This document shows positions 24,338 through 33,123 of a stretch of DNA of 41,048 nucleotides, piece after piece. Under the pieces are notes generated by a model, which saw only the letters and a program-made list of their open reading frames with translations, ran no database searches and had not been told where the DNA came from. Positions within the stretch are counted from its first letter, which is position 1. Every line of letters begins with the position of its first letter. A program made the translations under genes and the position numbers. This DNA is from Spirochaetaceae bacterium (GTDB lineage: Bacteria > Spirochaetota > Spirochaetia > Treponematales > Treponemataceae): positions 1-41,048 of the forward strand of contig JAGAOP010000032.1 of assembly GCA_017623685.1 (NCBI GenBank). The letters are read 5' to 3'.

Positions 24338-25450
24338 ATGGCTAAAGTAGAAATCAAAGGCGTTGGAAAAGTTTACGACGGAAATGTTCGTGCTGTTGAC
24401 AATGCCAACATTACAATCGACGATCAGGAATTCGTTGTATTTGTAGGTCCCTCAGGTTGTGGTAAGTCTACAACTCTGCGTATGGTTGCAGGTCTTGAGG
24501 AAATCACAGAAGGTGAGCTATATATTGATGGCGAACTAATGAATGATGTTCCACCAAAAGATCGCAATATTGCTATGGTTTTCCAGAACTATGCGCTTTA
24601 TCCTCACATGTCTGTTTACGATAACATGGCTTTCGGTCTTAAGATTCGTAAAACTGACAAAGCAGAAATCGAGCGCCGTGTAAACGAAGCCGCACGTATC
24701 CTTGATATTGAAAAATTGCTTGATCGCAAACCAAAGGCTCTTTCCGGTGGACAGCGTCAGCGTGTTGCTGTAGGTCGTGCTATCGTTCGTAACCCAAAGG
24801 TATTCTTGTTCGACGAACCTCTTTCAAACTTGGATGCTAAACTTCGTGTACAGATGCGTGCTGAAATTTCTGATCTTCACCATCGCTTAAAGGCAACAAT
24901 GATTTACGTTACACACGACCAGGTTGAAGCTTTGACCATGGGTGACAAAATTGTTGTTATGAAAGACGGTAAGGTACAGCAGATTGGATCTCCATTGTAT
25001 CTATACAACCACCCAATCAATAAATTCGTTGCAGGATTCATTGGGTCACCTCCAATGAACTTTGTAAAAGTAAAGATTATTGAAAAGGGCGGAAAAATTC
25101 TTGCTGATGAAGGTTCCTTTGAAGTTGAACCTACAAAAGAACAGATTGAATCATTAAAGGCTTATATCGGTAAAGAAGTTTACTTTGGTATTCGTCCAGA
25201 AGATATGGATTTTGTTAAATCTCCAGCTTCTACAAACAATATGCAGATGAAGGTTTCTATCATCGAACCTCTTGGAGCAGAAACACACCTTTATCTTGCA
25301 ACAAAAACACAGCAGCTTATTGCTCGTACATCTCCAGACAATACATTCCGTATTGGAGATTCAGTTAACTTTGTTCCAAACATGGAAAAGAGCAAATTCT
25401 TTGATATGGAAACAGAACAAAATATCTGTGAAGATGTTAAAACAGAGTAG
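24338..25450 (+). CDS. ugpC: Sugar ABC transporter ATPase, UgpC/MsmK/MalK family
   Basis: A 370-residue ATPase of the carbohydrate-uptake CUT1 class. It has Walker A GPSGCGKST, Q loop VFQNYALYPHM, signature LSGGQRQRVAVGRAI, Walker B FLFDEPLSNLD and His in YVTHDQVEA, with a C-terminal MalK-type OB-fold regulatory domain (about 240-370: YFGIRPEDM). No permease or binding protein is adjacent. It is therefore probably a shared ATPase, like MsmK, that energises several sugar importers. The gene uses CGT, CGC and GGT codons far more than its neighbours, a mark of high expression, and sits alone between a strong promoter and a strong terminator. Confidence 0.9.
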   Translation: MAKVEIKGVGKVYDGNVRAVDNANITIDDQEFVVFVGPSGCGKSTTLRMVAGLEEITEGELYIDGELMNDVPPKDRNIAMVFQNYALYPHMSVYDNMAFGLKIRKTDKAEIERRVNEAARILDIEKLLDRKPKALSGGQRQRVAVGRAIVRNPKVFLFDEPLSNLDAKLRVQMRAEISDLHHRLKATMIYVTHDQVEALTMGDKIVVMKDGKVQQIGSPLYLYNHPINKFVAGFIGSPPMNFVKVKIIEKGGKILADEGSFEVEPTKEQIESLKAYIGKEVYFGIRPEDMDFVKSPASTNNMQMKVSIIEPLGAETHLYLATKTQQLIARTSPDNTFRIGDSVNFVPNMEKSKFFDMETEQNICEDVKTE

Positions 25451-25464
25451 TAACTAGGGTTGCT

Positions 25465-25498
25465 AAAAGGCCGGTGGTTTTTCGCCGGTCTTTTTTTT
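25465..25498 (+). terminator. Terminator of the UgpC-type ATPase
   Basis: AAAAGGCCGGTG (25465-25476) pairs with CGCCGGTCTTTT (25483-25494) through twelve pairs including two wobbles, around a six-base loop and into a T tract. It is the most GC-rich hairpin in the window. Confidence 0.92.
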
Positions 25499-25528
25499 AT
25501 TTTATTTTTTTCAAAAAATTTTAATGTG

Positions 25529-25557
25529 TTGCTTTTTTTATTCTTTTTTAGTAAAAT
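25529..25557 (+). promoter_or_regulatory. Promoter of guaB
   Basis: TTGCTT (25529-25534), a 17-base spacer and TAAAAT (25552-25557). The start is near 25564. The leader is about 44 bases and ends with AAGGAG before the ATG. No purine riboswitch fold was recognised in it. Confidence 0.55.
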
Positions 25558-25607
25558 CACGAATTAAATATTTCTTTTAATAAATCAATGCTACAAGGAG
25601 ACTGAAT

Positions 25608-27113
25608 ATGGCCTATTATTTTTCAGAACCTTCCCATACTTTTGGAGAGTATCTTTTGGTGCCTGGGTATTCTTCGGCAGAATGTATACCTTCCAATGTT
25701 AGCTTACGAACACCAGTTGTAAAATTTCGTGCTGGTGAAGAAAGTCCGCTTTTTATGAATATACCTATGGTTTCTGCTGTAATGCAATCAGTTTCAAATG
25801 ATACTATGGCTATTGCTTTAGCAAAAGAAGGTGGAATCTCTTTTATATACGGTTCCCAGACAATTCAACAACAAGCAGATATGATTCGTAGGGTAAAAAG
25901 TTATAAAGCAGGATTTGTTACTTCTGATTCTAATATTAAACCAGATCAAACTTTGCAAGATGTTGTTGCGTTAAAAGAAAAAACTGGTCATTCAACTGTA
26001 GCTGTTACCCAAGATGGTAGTCCCCATGGTAAACTTTTAGGAATTATTACAAGTCGAGATTTCCGAGTTCATAAAGTTGATTTATCTTCAAAAGTTAAAG
26101 ACTATATGACAAAGTTTGATGACTTAATTGTAGGACAAGATGGTATTACATTAAGTGAAGCCAATGATTTAATTTGGAATCATAAATTAAATTCTCTGCC
26201 AATTATCGATAAAGATTCTAACCTTGTATCCATGGTTTTCCGTAAAGATTATGCAACTCACGAGGCTAACCCCTTAGAACTTTTGGATACTAAGCATCGA
26301 TATATTGTAGGAGCTGGAATTAATACTCGAGACTATATGGAAAGAGTTCCAGCCTTACTTGATGCAGGAGTTGATATTTTATGTCTTGATTCTTCTGAAG
26401 GTTTTTCTGAGTGGCAAAAAAGAGCTTTGCAGGATATACATAAAAACTTTGGCGAAAATGTGCGTGTAGGTGCTGGTAATGTTGTAGACCGTGATGGATT
26501 TATGTTTCTAGCGGAAAATGGTGCTGATTTTGTTAAAGTTGGAATTGGTGGTGGTTCTATTTGTATTACTCGTGAGCAAAAAGGAATTGGTCGAGGTCAA
26601 GCTACAGCAACAATAGAAGTAGCAAAGGCCCGTGATGAATATTTTGAAAAAACAGGCGTTTATATTCCTATATGCTCAGATGGTGGAATTGTACACGATT
26701 ATCATATAACTTTGGCTCTTGCTATGGGTGCTGATTTTGTTATGCAAGGTCGCTATTTTGCTCGTTTTGACGAAAGCCCTACAAATAAACTTATCGTAAA
26801 TGGGAACTACGTTAAAGAATACTGGGGAGAAGGCTCTAATCGTGCAAGGAATTGGCAACGATATGATTTAGGCGGTGCTAAAGTTATGGCATTTGAAGAA
26901 GGTGTTGATTCCTATGTTCCTTATGCTGGAAGCCTTCACGATAATGTAAATATGACACTTAGTAAAATTCGACACACTATGTGTAACTGTGGTGTATTGA
27001 CAATTCCTGAGTTACAAAAAAATGCAAAGTTGACTTTAGTTTCACAGGCTTCGATTGCAGAGGGTTCTTCTCACGATGTTGTTGTTCGTAACACTACAAT
27101 TCGTGCAGAATAA
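25608..27113 (+). CDS. guaB: IMP dehydrogenase
   Basis: A 501-residue enzyme that oxidises IMP to XMP with NAD, the committed step of GMP synthesis. The TIM barrel is interrupted by a CBS pair (about 100-215). The catalytic loop reads [17 protein letters not shown], with Cys319 as nucleophile; most IMPDHs have GPGSICTTR. The flap region reads [16 protein letters not shown], with the Arg-Tyr pair that activates water but without the usual YRGMGS. It is therefore a divergent but complete IMPDH. A strong AAGGAG precedes the ATG and a bidirectional terminator follows. Confidence 0.9.
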   Translation: MAYYFSEPSHTFGEYLLVPGYSSAECIPSNVSLRTPVVKFRAGEESPLFMNIPMVSAVMQSVSNDTMAIALAKEGGISFIYGSQTIQQQADMIRRVKSYKAGFVTSDSNIKPDQTLQDVVALKEKTGHSTVAVTQDGSPHGKLLGIITSRDFRVHKVDLSSKVKDYMTKFDDLIVGQDGITLSEANDLIWNHKLNSLPIIDKDSNLVSMVFRKDYATHEANPLELLDTKHRYIVGAGINTRDYMERVPALLDAGVDILCLDSSEGFSEWQKRALQDIHKNFGENVRVGAGNVVDRDGFMFLAENGADFVKVGIGGGSICITREQKGIGRGQATATIEVAKARDEYFEKTGVYIPICSDGGIVHDYHITLALAMGADFVMQGRYFARFDESPTNKLIVNGNYVKEYWGEGSNRARNWQRYDLGGAKVMAFEEGVDSYVPYAGSLHDNVNMTLSKIRHTMCNCGVLTIPELQKNAKLTLVSQASIAEGSSHDVVVRNTTIRAE

Positions 27114-27149
27114 ATAAATACTTTTCTGTAAATTTTTTTCTTTTCACAA

Positions 27150-27183
27150 AAAAGGGGCTGTTTTGTAAAAAACATCCCCTTTT
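27150..27183. terminator. Bidirectional terminator between guaB and the HD-GYP gene
   Basis: The 15-base arms 27150-27164 and 27169-27183 pair with one mismatch around a GTAA loop. They carry A and T tracts at either end, so the hairpin can stop both convergent transcripts. Confidence 0.85.
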
Positions 27184-27193
27184 ACTATAAAAA

Positions 27194-28423
27194 TTAGTTT
27201 GAATCAGATTGAGCTATTTCGTAAACTTCATTTTTTAAGGTAAGTAAGGTTTCGATAATATACGGATCAAAGTGAATACCGCTTTCTTTTTCCATAATCT
27301 GAAAAGCTTCGTTAATAGTATAAGCTTTTTTGTATGGTCTATCGCTTAGCAATGCATCTAGAACATCTGCCACAGCCATTATTCTTGCACATAGAGGTAT
27401 TTTTTCTCCAGCAATTCCAGATGGATAACCTGTGCCATCCCATTTTTCGTGGTGATACATAGTCATTTGCTTTGCCATTTCGATAAAATGTTTATCTTCA
27501 ACTTCTGCTAAGTTTTCTTCTATAAGCTTTACTCCATAAGTTGGGTGTAGTTTAATTGCTCCAAATTCATCTAAAGATAATTGTCCTGGTTTAGTAAGAA
27601 TTGAATCAGAAACTGCAATTTTACCAATGTCATGCAAGGGTGCGGCTTGAACCATGTGTTTAATTTTTTCATCGGTAAGAGTTTCGTTTGTAACAAGGTT
27701 TGGATTTCGTTTTTTCAGAGCCTCACACAACATTTCAACATACTGGCTAGTTCTTTTAATATGTTCACCTGTGGAATAGTCTTTTGATTCAACCAAACTA
27801 ACAAATCCCTTAATAAACTGTCCTTGGATCAATGCCACCTTTAGATTTCCATCGTTCACCATGTACAAAGTTTTTCGTGAATATTTTGCAATAAAAAAGG
27901 CTACTACAACACAGATACTATATTCTATAGTGGAGCCCACAATTGTTGCTAATGTCCAAGTCATTTGGGTGAAGTTTTCTGGATGGTTGGTGTATGGAGA
28001 TTTTAACAGTAAAGAAATTACCATTATGATATAGCAAAAAACAGAAGTAGTTAAAGTAAAAAATTCTTTATAATACATACAGCTTAATACAGGAATAAGT
28101 ACATAAGCTATTTGAATATGTATTCCTTGAATAATGGATAAATAACCTATGGCACATTCTAATGTTAATAAAAAGAAATACTTTACACAGCGATGTGAAG
28201 AAAATTTTTTTTGTATAAGGAACATTACCATTGTAATTGCAACCATAATGCTTGTAAAAATACAAAGAGCTGTGTATGTAACAGTTTTGAAAATTCCAAA
28301 ATAGCGAAGAAAAATCATAACTGGTCCAACTAGAGTTGTCCATATTGCTAATTTTAAGGCTCGTCGATTCATTCGACTTTCATTTTCTTCTAAAAAAATA
28401 CTTTTAGGTTCTTCTTTGGTCAT
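27194..28423 (-). CDS. Membrane HD-GYP domain phosphodiesterase
   Basis: A 409-residue protein with about six N-terminal membrane helices (about 25-190) and a cytoplasmic HD-GYP domain. The metal ligands are His264 and Asp265 in LHDIGK, HPTYG, MYHHEKWDGTGYP with the GYP signature complete, and ADVLDALLSDRPYK. HD-GYP proteins hydrolyse cyclic di-GMP, so this probably links a membrane-sensed signal to motility or surface behaviour. No GGDEF domain is attached. The ATG has no ribosome site, and an extended -10 six bases upstream points to a leaderless mRNA. Confidence 0.87.
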   Translation of the reverse strand: MTKEEPKSIFLEENESRMNRRALKLAIWTTLVGPVMIFLRYFGIFKTVTYTALCIFTSIMVAITMVMFLIQKKFSSHRCVKYFFLLTLECAIGYLSIIQGIHIQIAYVLIPVLSCMYYKEFFTLTTSVFCYIIMVISLLLKSPYTNHPENFTQMTWTLATIVGSTIEYSICVVVAFFIAKYSRKTLYMVNDGNLKVALIQGQFIKGFVSLVESKDYSTGEHIKRTSQYVEMLCEALKKRNPNLVTNETLTDEKIKHMVQAAPLHDIGKIAVSDSILTKPGQLSLDEFGAIKLHPTYGVKLIEENLAEVEDKHFIEMAKQMTMYHHEKWDGTGYPSGIAGEKIPLCARIMAVADVLDALLSDRPYKKAYTINEAFQIMEKESGIHFDPYIIETLLTLKNEVYEIAQSDSN

Positions 28424-28429
28424 ATATAT

Positions 28430-28438
28430 ATCATATCA
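28430..28438 (-). promoter_or_regulatory. Extended -10 of the HD-GYP gene, leaderless type
   Basis: TGA-TATGAT on the minus strand, with the hexamer at 28430-28435 and TG at 28437-28438. The predicted +1 is 28423, the A of the ATG. The -35 is weak (GTTACA with an 18-base spacer) and the surroundings are alternating AT. Confidence 0.5.
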
Positions 28439-28476
28439 TATATATAGAGAATATGTAACAAAAAAAATAAAAAAAA

Positions 28477-29898
28477 TCAAAAAGGAGAAGGTGATTTAAA
28501 TGTTAATAATTCCAATGTTTCAGGATGAATGAATTTTAATTTGGTTGCATGTAGCATCATTCTTTCGCCTTCTAAGCGACTCCCGTAAAGTCTATCTCCT
28601 TGAATAGGAATCCCTAGACCTTCTGGATGCATGGAATGTAATCTTAGTTGGTGAGTTCTTCCTGTTTTAGGAATAAATTTGATACGAGTAAGAACTTTTT
28701 CATGGCATATTTCTTTTGGACATTTTTTGTATTCCATAAAAACCCAATCAGTTATGCCTATCTTTCCTTTTTCTTTATCGTAGATTTGATAAGGGCGATT
28801 TTCAATATCAAGTCTAAAGGGAAGTTTTATTGTTCCGTAGTTAATACTTTTTTTTTCATTATCGAAAGCTGCCTTTCCACAAGGTTTACCCCGTAGTAGA
28901 GCTTCGTATTCTTTGTATACAGTTCCATTCATAAATTGTTCTGAAAGAAATCTGTGGGCTTTTTCGGTTAAGGCAAGAACTAATAAGCCAGAAGTATCCA
29001 TGTCTAATCGATGTACAGAAGGTTGTACTATACAATTTGGAAATAGGGTCTTTAAGCGATTAACAATGCAGTCTTGTTTATCTTCTCCTCTGCCAGGTAC
29101 TGAAAGAAGGTTTGCTGGTTTGTCCACTACCACAATATGTTCATCTTGATATTCTATTTTTAATCCAAGCATAAATGGTAAAACAAGGCTACATTTTTCA
29201 TCACAGGGAGGATAAAAAGATTTGTGGCTTCGTTTTTTTGAGGCAGTTGGACTTCCATAAAAAAACTCGCACAAACTTAGCGGAATCAGTTGATTTTGAA
29301 ATGCGTAATTTAAAAGTTTAGTTGTACAGCAATCCCCCGTACCTGTTGGTGGCATTTTGTTTTCATTTTCAAAGCCTTTTAGTATTTCCCTAAAACCTAG
29401 GATCTTTCCATCTGCACAATGAAATTGGTAAAGATTGTATATTTCTTTTAAAGCCTGTCTGGAAAGTTCTTTGCGTTTTTGCTGTAATTCTTTCAAAATA
29501 GAATCTTCTTTTGTAAAAGAATTAATTTTATTTGTTAAATTTTTAATTGATTTGTCGTAAGTTGACACAACTTGATTGTATAAATCTACATCCAGTAGAG
29601 GAGGCACCCAACCAGGGATAATCCATTTACTATTATATTGTCCAGAAAAAGCTTTAAGAATAACAATTTTTTCATTGATATTTTTGCAAACTAAAACTCC
29701 GAACATTTGTCCTTGTCCAGGACAAAAGACATAATCGGTGGAATAATTATTAGTACAGTTAGAATTAATTTGATTGGTTCCTAAAATATCTTCTTGGCAA
29801 ATTCCTTTGTTGAAATTTAAACATTTCTTTGAATCTAAGAACTGAATAAGTATTTGGCAGTATTTTTTTGCTAATTCAGTAGGAAAGGGTGGAAACAT
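28477..29898 (-). CDS. RluA-family pseudouridine synthase with N-terminal extension
   Basis: A 473-residue protein. The C-terminal half (about 245-473) is an RluA catalytic domain with VHRLDMDTSGLL (nucleophile Asp299) and PKTGRTHQLRLHS. The N-terminal half (about 1-235) carries GQMFGVLVCKN, FSGQYNSKWIIPGWVPP, a coiled-coil-like segment (about 120-155), and GTGDCCTTKLLNYAFQ with ALCEFFYG-like ending. This architecture occurs in larger gammaproteobacterial RluA relatives, where the last motif reads GAGECAAPKLLQYAF (from memory). The role of the N-terminal part is unknown. No ribosome site precedes the ATG. Confidence 0.83.
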   Translation of the reverse strand: MFPPFPTELAKKYCQILIQFLDSKKCLNFNKGICQEDILGTNQINSNCTNNYSTDYVFCPGQGQMFGVLVCKNINEKIVILKAFSGQYNSKWIIPGWVPPLLDVDLYNQVVSTYDKSIKNLTNKINSFTKEDSILKELQQKRKELSRQALKEIYNLYQFHCADGKILGFREILKGFENENKMPPTGTGDCCTTKLLNYAFQNQLIPLSLCEFFYGSPTASKKRSHKSFYPPCDEKCSLVLPFMLGLKIEYQDEHIVVVDKPANLLSVPGRGEDKQDCIVNRLKTLFPNCIVQPSVHRLDMDTSGLLVLALTEKAHRFLSEQFMNGTVYKEYEALLRGKPCGKAAFDNEKKSINYGTIKLPFRLDIENRPYQIYDKEKGKIGITDWVFMEYKKCPKEICHEKVLTRIKFIPKTGRTHQLRLHSMHPEGLGIPIQGDRLYGSRLEGERMMLHATKLKFIHPETLELLTFKSPSPF

Positions 29899-29926
29899 AT
29901 TTTTATAATTAGCACTAAACTAAAGA

Positions 29927-29962
29927 ATGGGGTTGATAATAAAATTTATTACTCAACCCCAT
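29927..29962 (-). terminator. Hairpin after serA
   Basis: ATGGGGTTGA (29927-29936) pairs perfectly with TCAACCCCAT (29953-29962). Inside them TAATAAA and TTTATTA pair as well, with one bulged base. It is a long, stable stem seven bases past the serA stop; the T tract on the minus strand is interrupted (TTCTTTA). Confidence 0.75.
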
Positions 29963-29968
29963 ATATTG

Positions 29969-31147
29969 TTAGCCGAGTATACCTCGTACGTGAATAACAC
30001 CATCGATGTCACGAAGGTTTTGTAAAACTTCTTCTGCAACAGGAACAGCAATGTCAATAATATTATAGGCTAAGTCTCCACGATTTTGGTTAATCATACC
30101 TTCTATGTTAAGAGATGCTTTTGCCAAAACAGTGGTAATTTGTCCTACCATACCATGTACGTTTTTGTGAGAAATGCAAAGTCTTGTTCCTCCAGTTGGA
30201 ATTGGATCATCAATTTTGCACTTTGGAAAGTTTACAGAATTTATGATCGCTCCAGTTTCCAAGAATGAACGCAACTGATTTACAGCCATAAAGGCACAGT
30301 TTTCTTCTGCTTCTGGTGTTGAAGCTCCTAAGTGTGGAAGACAAATTACTTTGTCGTTGCTTAATAATTCTTCGTCTGCAAAGTCGCTAACAAAGCTAGC
30401 AATTTTACCACTATTAAGCCCTTCTAATATGTCTTTGTTTACCACAAGGCCACCACGAGCCAAGTTAATAATGCGTACCCCATTTTTCATAGCCTTAATA
30501 CGGTCTGCGTTGATTAAGCCTTTTGTATCTGAAGTTTGTGGAACATGAATTGTAATATAGTCAGCCTTTGTGATTATTGCATCTAGGGTTTCTGCCTTGT
30601 GAACTGCACGGCTAAGAGACCAAGCTGCATCAACAGAAATATAAGGGTCATAGCCAATTACATTCATTCCTAAGTCTGAGGCGCTGTTCGCAACCATAGC
30701 TCCGATGGCACCAAGTCCAATTACACCTAGAACCTTACCTTTTAGCTCCGGTCCTATAAACTGGGACTTCCCTTTTTCTGCTAAATCTGGGATTTCGCTA
30801 CCTTTTCCGGCTAAATCTTGAACCCATTTGTTTGCTTTAATTACAGGTCGGCTTGAAAGCAATAAAGCCAAAATTACTAATTCACGAACAGCGTTTGCGT
30901 TTGCTCCTGGAGTATTAAATACAACTACACCCTTTTCTGTAAGTGCAGGAATTGGAATATTATTGGTTCCAGCTCCAGCACGAGCTACAGCCTTTATGGA
31001 TGAAGGAATTTCCATAGAATGCATATCTGCTGAACGAACAAGAATTGCATCTGGATTTAGAATTTCAGATGCAATTTCATAATCGTCTCTAGGAAATTTT
31101 GCTAAACCTTCTGCAGAAATTTTGTTTAATGTTTGAATCTTATACAT
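29969..31147 (-). CDS. serA: D-3-phosphoglycerate dehydrogenase
   Basis: A 392-residue NAD-dependent dehydrogenase, first step of serine synthesis (3-phosphoglycerate to 3-phosphohydroxypyruvate). The Rossmann motif is GLGAIGAMVA, the substrate and catalytic regions are NLARGGLVVN and CLPHLGASTPEAEENCA (His of the catalytic pair), and there is a C-terminal ACT domain (about 320-392) of the kind that binds serine. It is shorter than E. coli SerA (410). AGAGGAAC precedes the ATG. It follows serC by 22 bases in one operon. Confidence 0.93.
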   Translation of the reverse strand: MYKIQTLNKISAEGLAKFPRDDYEIASEILNPDAILVRSADMHSMEIPSSIKAVARAGAGTNNIPIPALTEKGVVVFNTPGANANAVRELVILALLLSSRPVIKANKWVQDLAGKGSEIPDLAEKGKSQFIGPELKGKVLGVIGLGAIGAMVANSASDLGMNVIGYDPYISVDAAWSLSRAVHKAETLDAIITKADYITIHVPQTSDTKGLINADRIKAMKNGVRIINLARGGLVVNKDILEGLNSGKIASFVSDFADEELLSNDKVICLPHLGASTPEAEENCAFMAVNQLRSFLETGAIINSVNFPKCKIDDPIPTGGTRLCISHKNVHGMVGQITTVLAKASLNIEGMINQNRGDLAYNIIDIAVPVAEEVLQNLRDIDGVIHVRGILG

Positions 31148-31169
31148 AGTGTTCCTCTTAAATTATGCC

Positions 31170-32282
31170 TTAAGCATTATCTTTGGCAAATTTATCCATG
31201 AATTCAATTAAAGCTTTAACGCCTTCAATTGGCATTGCGTTATACATAGATGCTCGCATACCACCAACAAGACGGTGACCTGCAAGATTTACAAAACCTG
31301 CAGCAGCTGCTTCTGCTACAAATTTTTTGTTCAAGGCTGTGGCTTTTTCTTCATTTTGTTCGCATGTAACAAAAGGAATATTCATAAGTGATCGGCTATT
31401 TTTTTCCACAGGGCTTTTATAGAATTTGCTATTGTCAAGATAATCGTAAAATAATTTAGCTTTTTCTTCATTTCTTTTTTTCATGCCTTCAGCACCACCG
31501 TTAGCTTCTATCCATGCTAAAACCTTGCCCATAATATAAATTGTATAACAAGGAGGTGTATTGTACATAGAATCGCTGTCTGCATGGGTTTTATACATCA
31601 GCATAATTGGGGTACCTTCCATTGGGAATTCAGGAATAAGGTCTTTGCGGATTATTACAAGGGTAACTCCAGCAGGAGCTAGGTTTTTTTGTGCTCCAGC
31701 ATAGAAAATACCGAATTTTGTAATATCAACAGGTTCGCTTAAAATACAACTAGAAGCATCTGCAACCAATGGAATATCTGTTCCGTCTGATCTTTTTCCT
31801 ACTTCCGGAAGATTAGCCCATTTTGTTCCTACGATTGTATTATTCAATGTAATGTAAGCATAATCATAGTCACCTTCAATTTTTTCAACAGAAGGAATGT
31901 AGGAATATGCCTTGTCCTTTGAAGAAGCAATAACATCAACAGTTAAATATTTTTTTGCTTCTTTGATAGCTTTATCTGACCATACACCAGTATCAATATA
32001 TGCAGCCTTTCCCAATTTTTTTAAATTCATAGGAATCATTGCAAATTGAGTACTAGCACCACCCTGAAGGAATAAAACCTTGTAATTATCTGGAATATTC
32101 ATCAGTTTGCGGACTCTATCTTCTGCATCAGAAATAATTGGCAAATAATCCTTTGATCTGTGGCTCATCTCCATTACAGATTGACCACTTCCTTTGTAAT
32201 CTAACATTTCCTCTGCTGCTTCTTTCAAAACAGATTCAGGTAGACAAGAAGGACCAGCTGAAAAATTATAAACTCGACTCAT
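31170..32282 (-). CDS. serC: Phosphoserine aminotransferase
   Basis: A 370-residue PLP enzyme of the class-V aminotransferase fold. It converts 3-phosphohydroxypyruvate and glutamate to phosphoserine. The start VYNFSAGPSCLPESVLKEA, GGASTQFAMIPMN and the PLP lysine Lys199 in AGAQKNLAPAG (Lys198 in E. coli) are typical. TAGGAG lies before the ATG. It lies 58 bases downstream of rex and 22 bases upstream of serA, so serC-serA are an operon that may also be read from the rex promoter. Confidence 0.95.
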   Translation of the reverse strand: MSRVYNFSAGPSCLPESVLKEAAEEMLDYKGSGQSVMEMSHRSKDYLPIISDAEDRVRKLMNIPDNYKVLFLQGGASTQFAMIPMNLKKLGKAAYIDTGVWSDKAIKEAKKYLTVDVIASSKDKAYSYIPSVEKIEGDYDYAYITLNNTIVGTKWANLPEVGKRSDGTDIPLVADASSCILSEPVDITKFGIFYAGAQKNLAPAGVTLVIIRKDLIPEFPMEGTPIMLMYKTHADSDSMYNTPPCYTIYIMGKVLAWIEANGGAEGMKKRNEEKAKLFYDYLDNSKFYKSPVEKNSRSLMNIPFVTCEQNEEKATALNKKFVAEAAAAGFVNLAGHRLVGGMRASMYNAMPIEGVKALIEFMDKFAKDNA

Positions 32283-32340
32283 ATTTACTCCTAAAAAAAA
32301 TAATTAACCCTTATAGTTTTTATGCAAATCAATATCCTTG

Positions 32341-32982
32341 CTAAGCAAGGTCTTTTGCAAGCAAATTTTGTAATGCAACTGTGACAGATATATTTTCAAC
32401 TGCTACATTTGCGGGAACTGTAAGAACTGCACTTGTACAGTTTACAATACCTTTTATTCCTACTTCCACAAGCCGAGAGACATAGAAATTTGCCTTTTCC
32501 TCTGGCACTGAAAGAATCCCGTAGAAAATTTTTTCCATTTGGATAATCTGTTCTAGCTTGGAAGCTGGATACAAAGGAAAGGGGGCATTTAAGGTTTCTA
32601 CACGATTAATCCTTTCATCAAAGCCAGCTACTAACAGAAAACCTGTTTTTTCAAATCCGCTGTATTCAATAAATGCGGCCCCAATGGGGTCTAGTCCTAC
32701 AATGCAACATTTTATTTTTTCTTGAGTTGTAATAGGAAATAAAGCAGATTGAATTTCTTGTTGCAACTTGTTTATGTCATATCCGTTGGAAGATTTGCAC
32801 TTAATTCCCAAAGTTGAAATATCTCGACGTATTGTGGCATCTGTCCAACCTGTTATCGTTGAAATTTCTCGGGAAGTAATTATGTTTTCCTTTGCCTGAA
32901 AGGATTGATCTTGTGTTTTTTGGCTTAATAGTTGCCAAAGTGATACAAGACGTTTTCGTGTAGGTTCAGGCAGGTTGACCAT
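32341..32982 (-). CDS. rex: Redox-sensing transcriptional repressor Rex
   Basis: A 213-residue repressor that binds DNA when the NADH/NAD ratio is low. The winged helix (about 1-75) has ATIRRDISTLGIKCKSSNGY, matching the Rex recognition helix IRKDLSYFG. A Rossmann domain follows: CCIVGLDPIGAAFIEY (G96 to G101), then GFDERINRV. The usual GxGxxG is GLDPIG, with Asp98 where the second glycine should be, so nucleotide binding may differ. The ATG at 32982 is chosen over a TTG at 33003 because GGAAG lies seven bases upstream of it and the protein then aligns with other Rex starts. Two Rex operators precede it. Confidence 0.85.
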   Translation of the reverse strand: MVNLPEPTRKRLVSLWQLLSQKTQDQSFQAKENIITSREISTITGWTDATIRRDISTLGIKCKSSNGYDINKLQQEIQSALFPITTQEKIKCCIVGLDPIGAAFIEYSGFEKTGFLLVAGFDERINRVETLNAPFPLYPASKLEQIIQMEKIFYGILSVPEEKANFYVSRLVEVGIKGIVNCTSAVLTVPANVAVENISVTVALQNLLAKDLA

Positions 32983-33007
32983 AGGTTCTTCCAAGTTATA
33001 CAAGTTG

Positions 33008-33025
33008 CTGTGAAAAAATTCACTA
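33008..33025. promoter_or_regulatory. Rex operator at the rex transcription start
   Basis: CTGTGAAAAAATTCACTA matches the Rex consensus TTGTGAA-N4-TTCACAA at 12 of 14 fixed positions. On the minus strand it covers about +4 to +21 of the rex transcript, an ideal place for autorepression. Confidence 0.75.
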
Positions 33026-33035
33026 CGAATAAAGA

Positions 33036-33064
33036 ATTATACTTTTTTTTTAGTTAATAGTCAA
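33036..33064 (-). promoter_or_regulatory. Promoter of rex
   Basis: On the minus strand, TTGACT (33059-33064), a 17-base spacer and a perfect TATAAT (33036-33041). The start is near 33029, giving a leader of about 47 bases. Confidence 0.8.
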
Positions 33065-33123
33065 TAGGAGTTAATGATTTTTTCGGTTGCAAAATGTATT
33101 TTTTCAAAAAAAATATTATTTTA

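Noticed and set aside
25498..25607. Purine riboswitch in the guaB leader
   Set aside because: The leader of about 44 bases is too short and AT-rich, and no purine aptamer core was found.
28421..28446. Alternating AT run as a microsatellite or phase-variable tract
   Set aside because: The repeat is imperfect and short; it is better explained as the -10 and start region of the HD-GYP gene.
30828..31082. Plus-strand open frame opposite serA
   Set aside because: It is antisense to the conserved serA coding region and its composition mirrors that gene.
32983..33003. TTG start for Rex at 33003
   Set aside because: It adds seven residues not seen in other Rex proteins, and a better ribosome site precedes the ATG at 32982.
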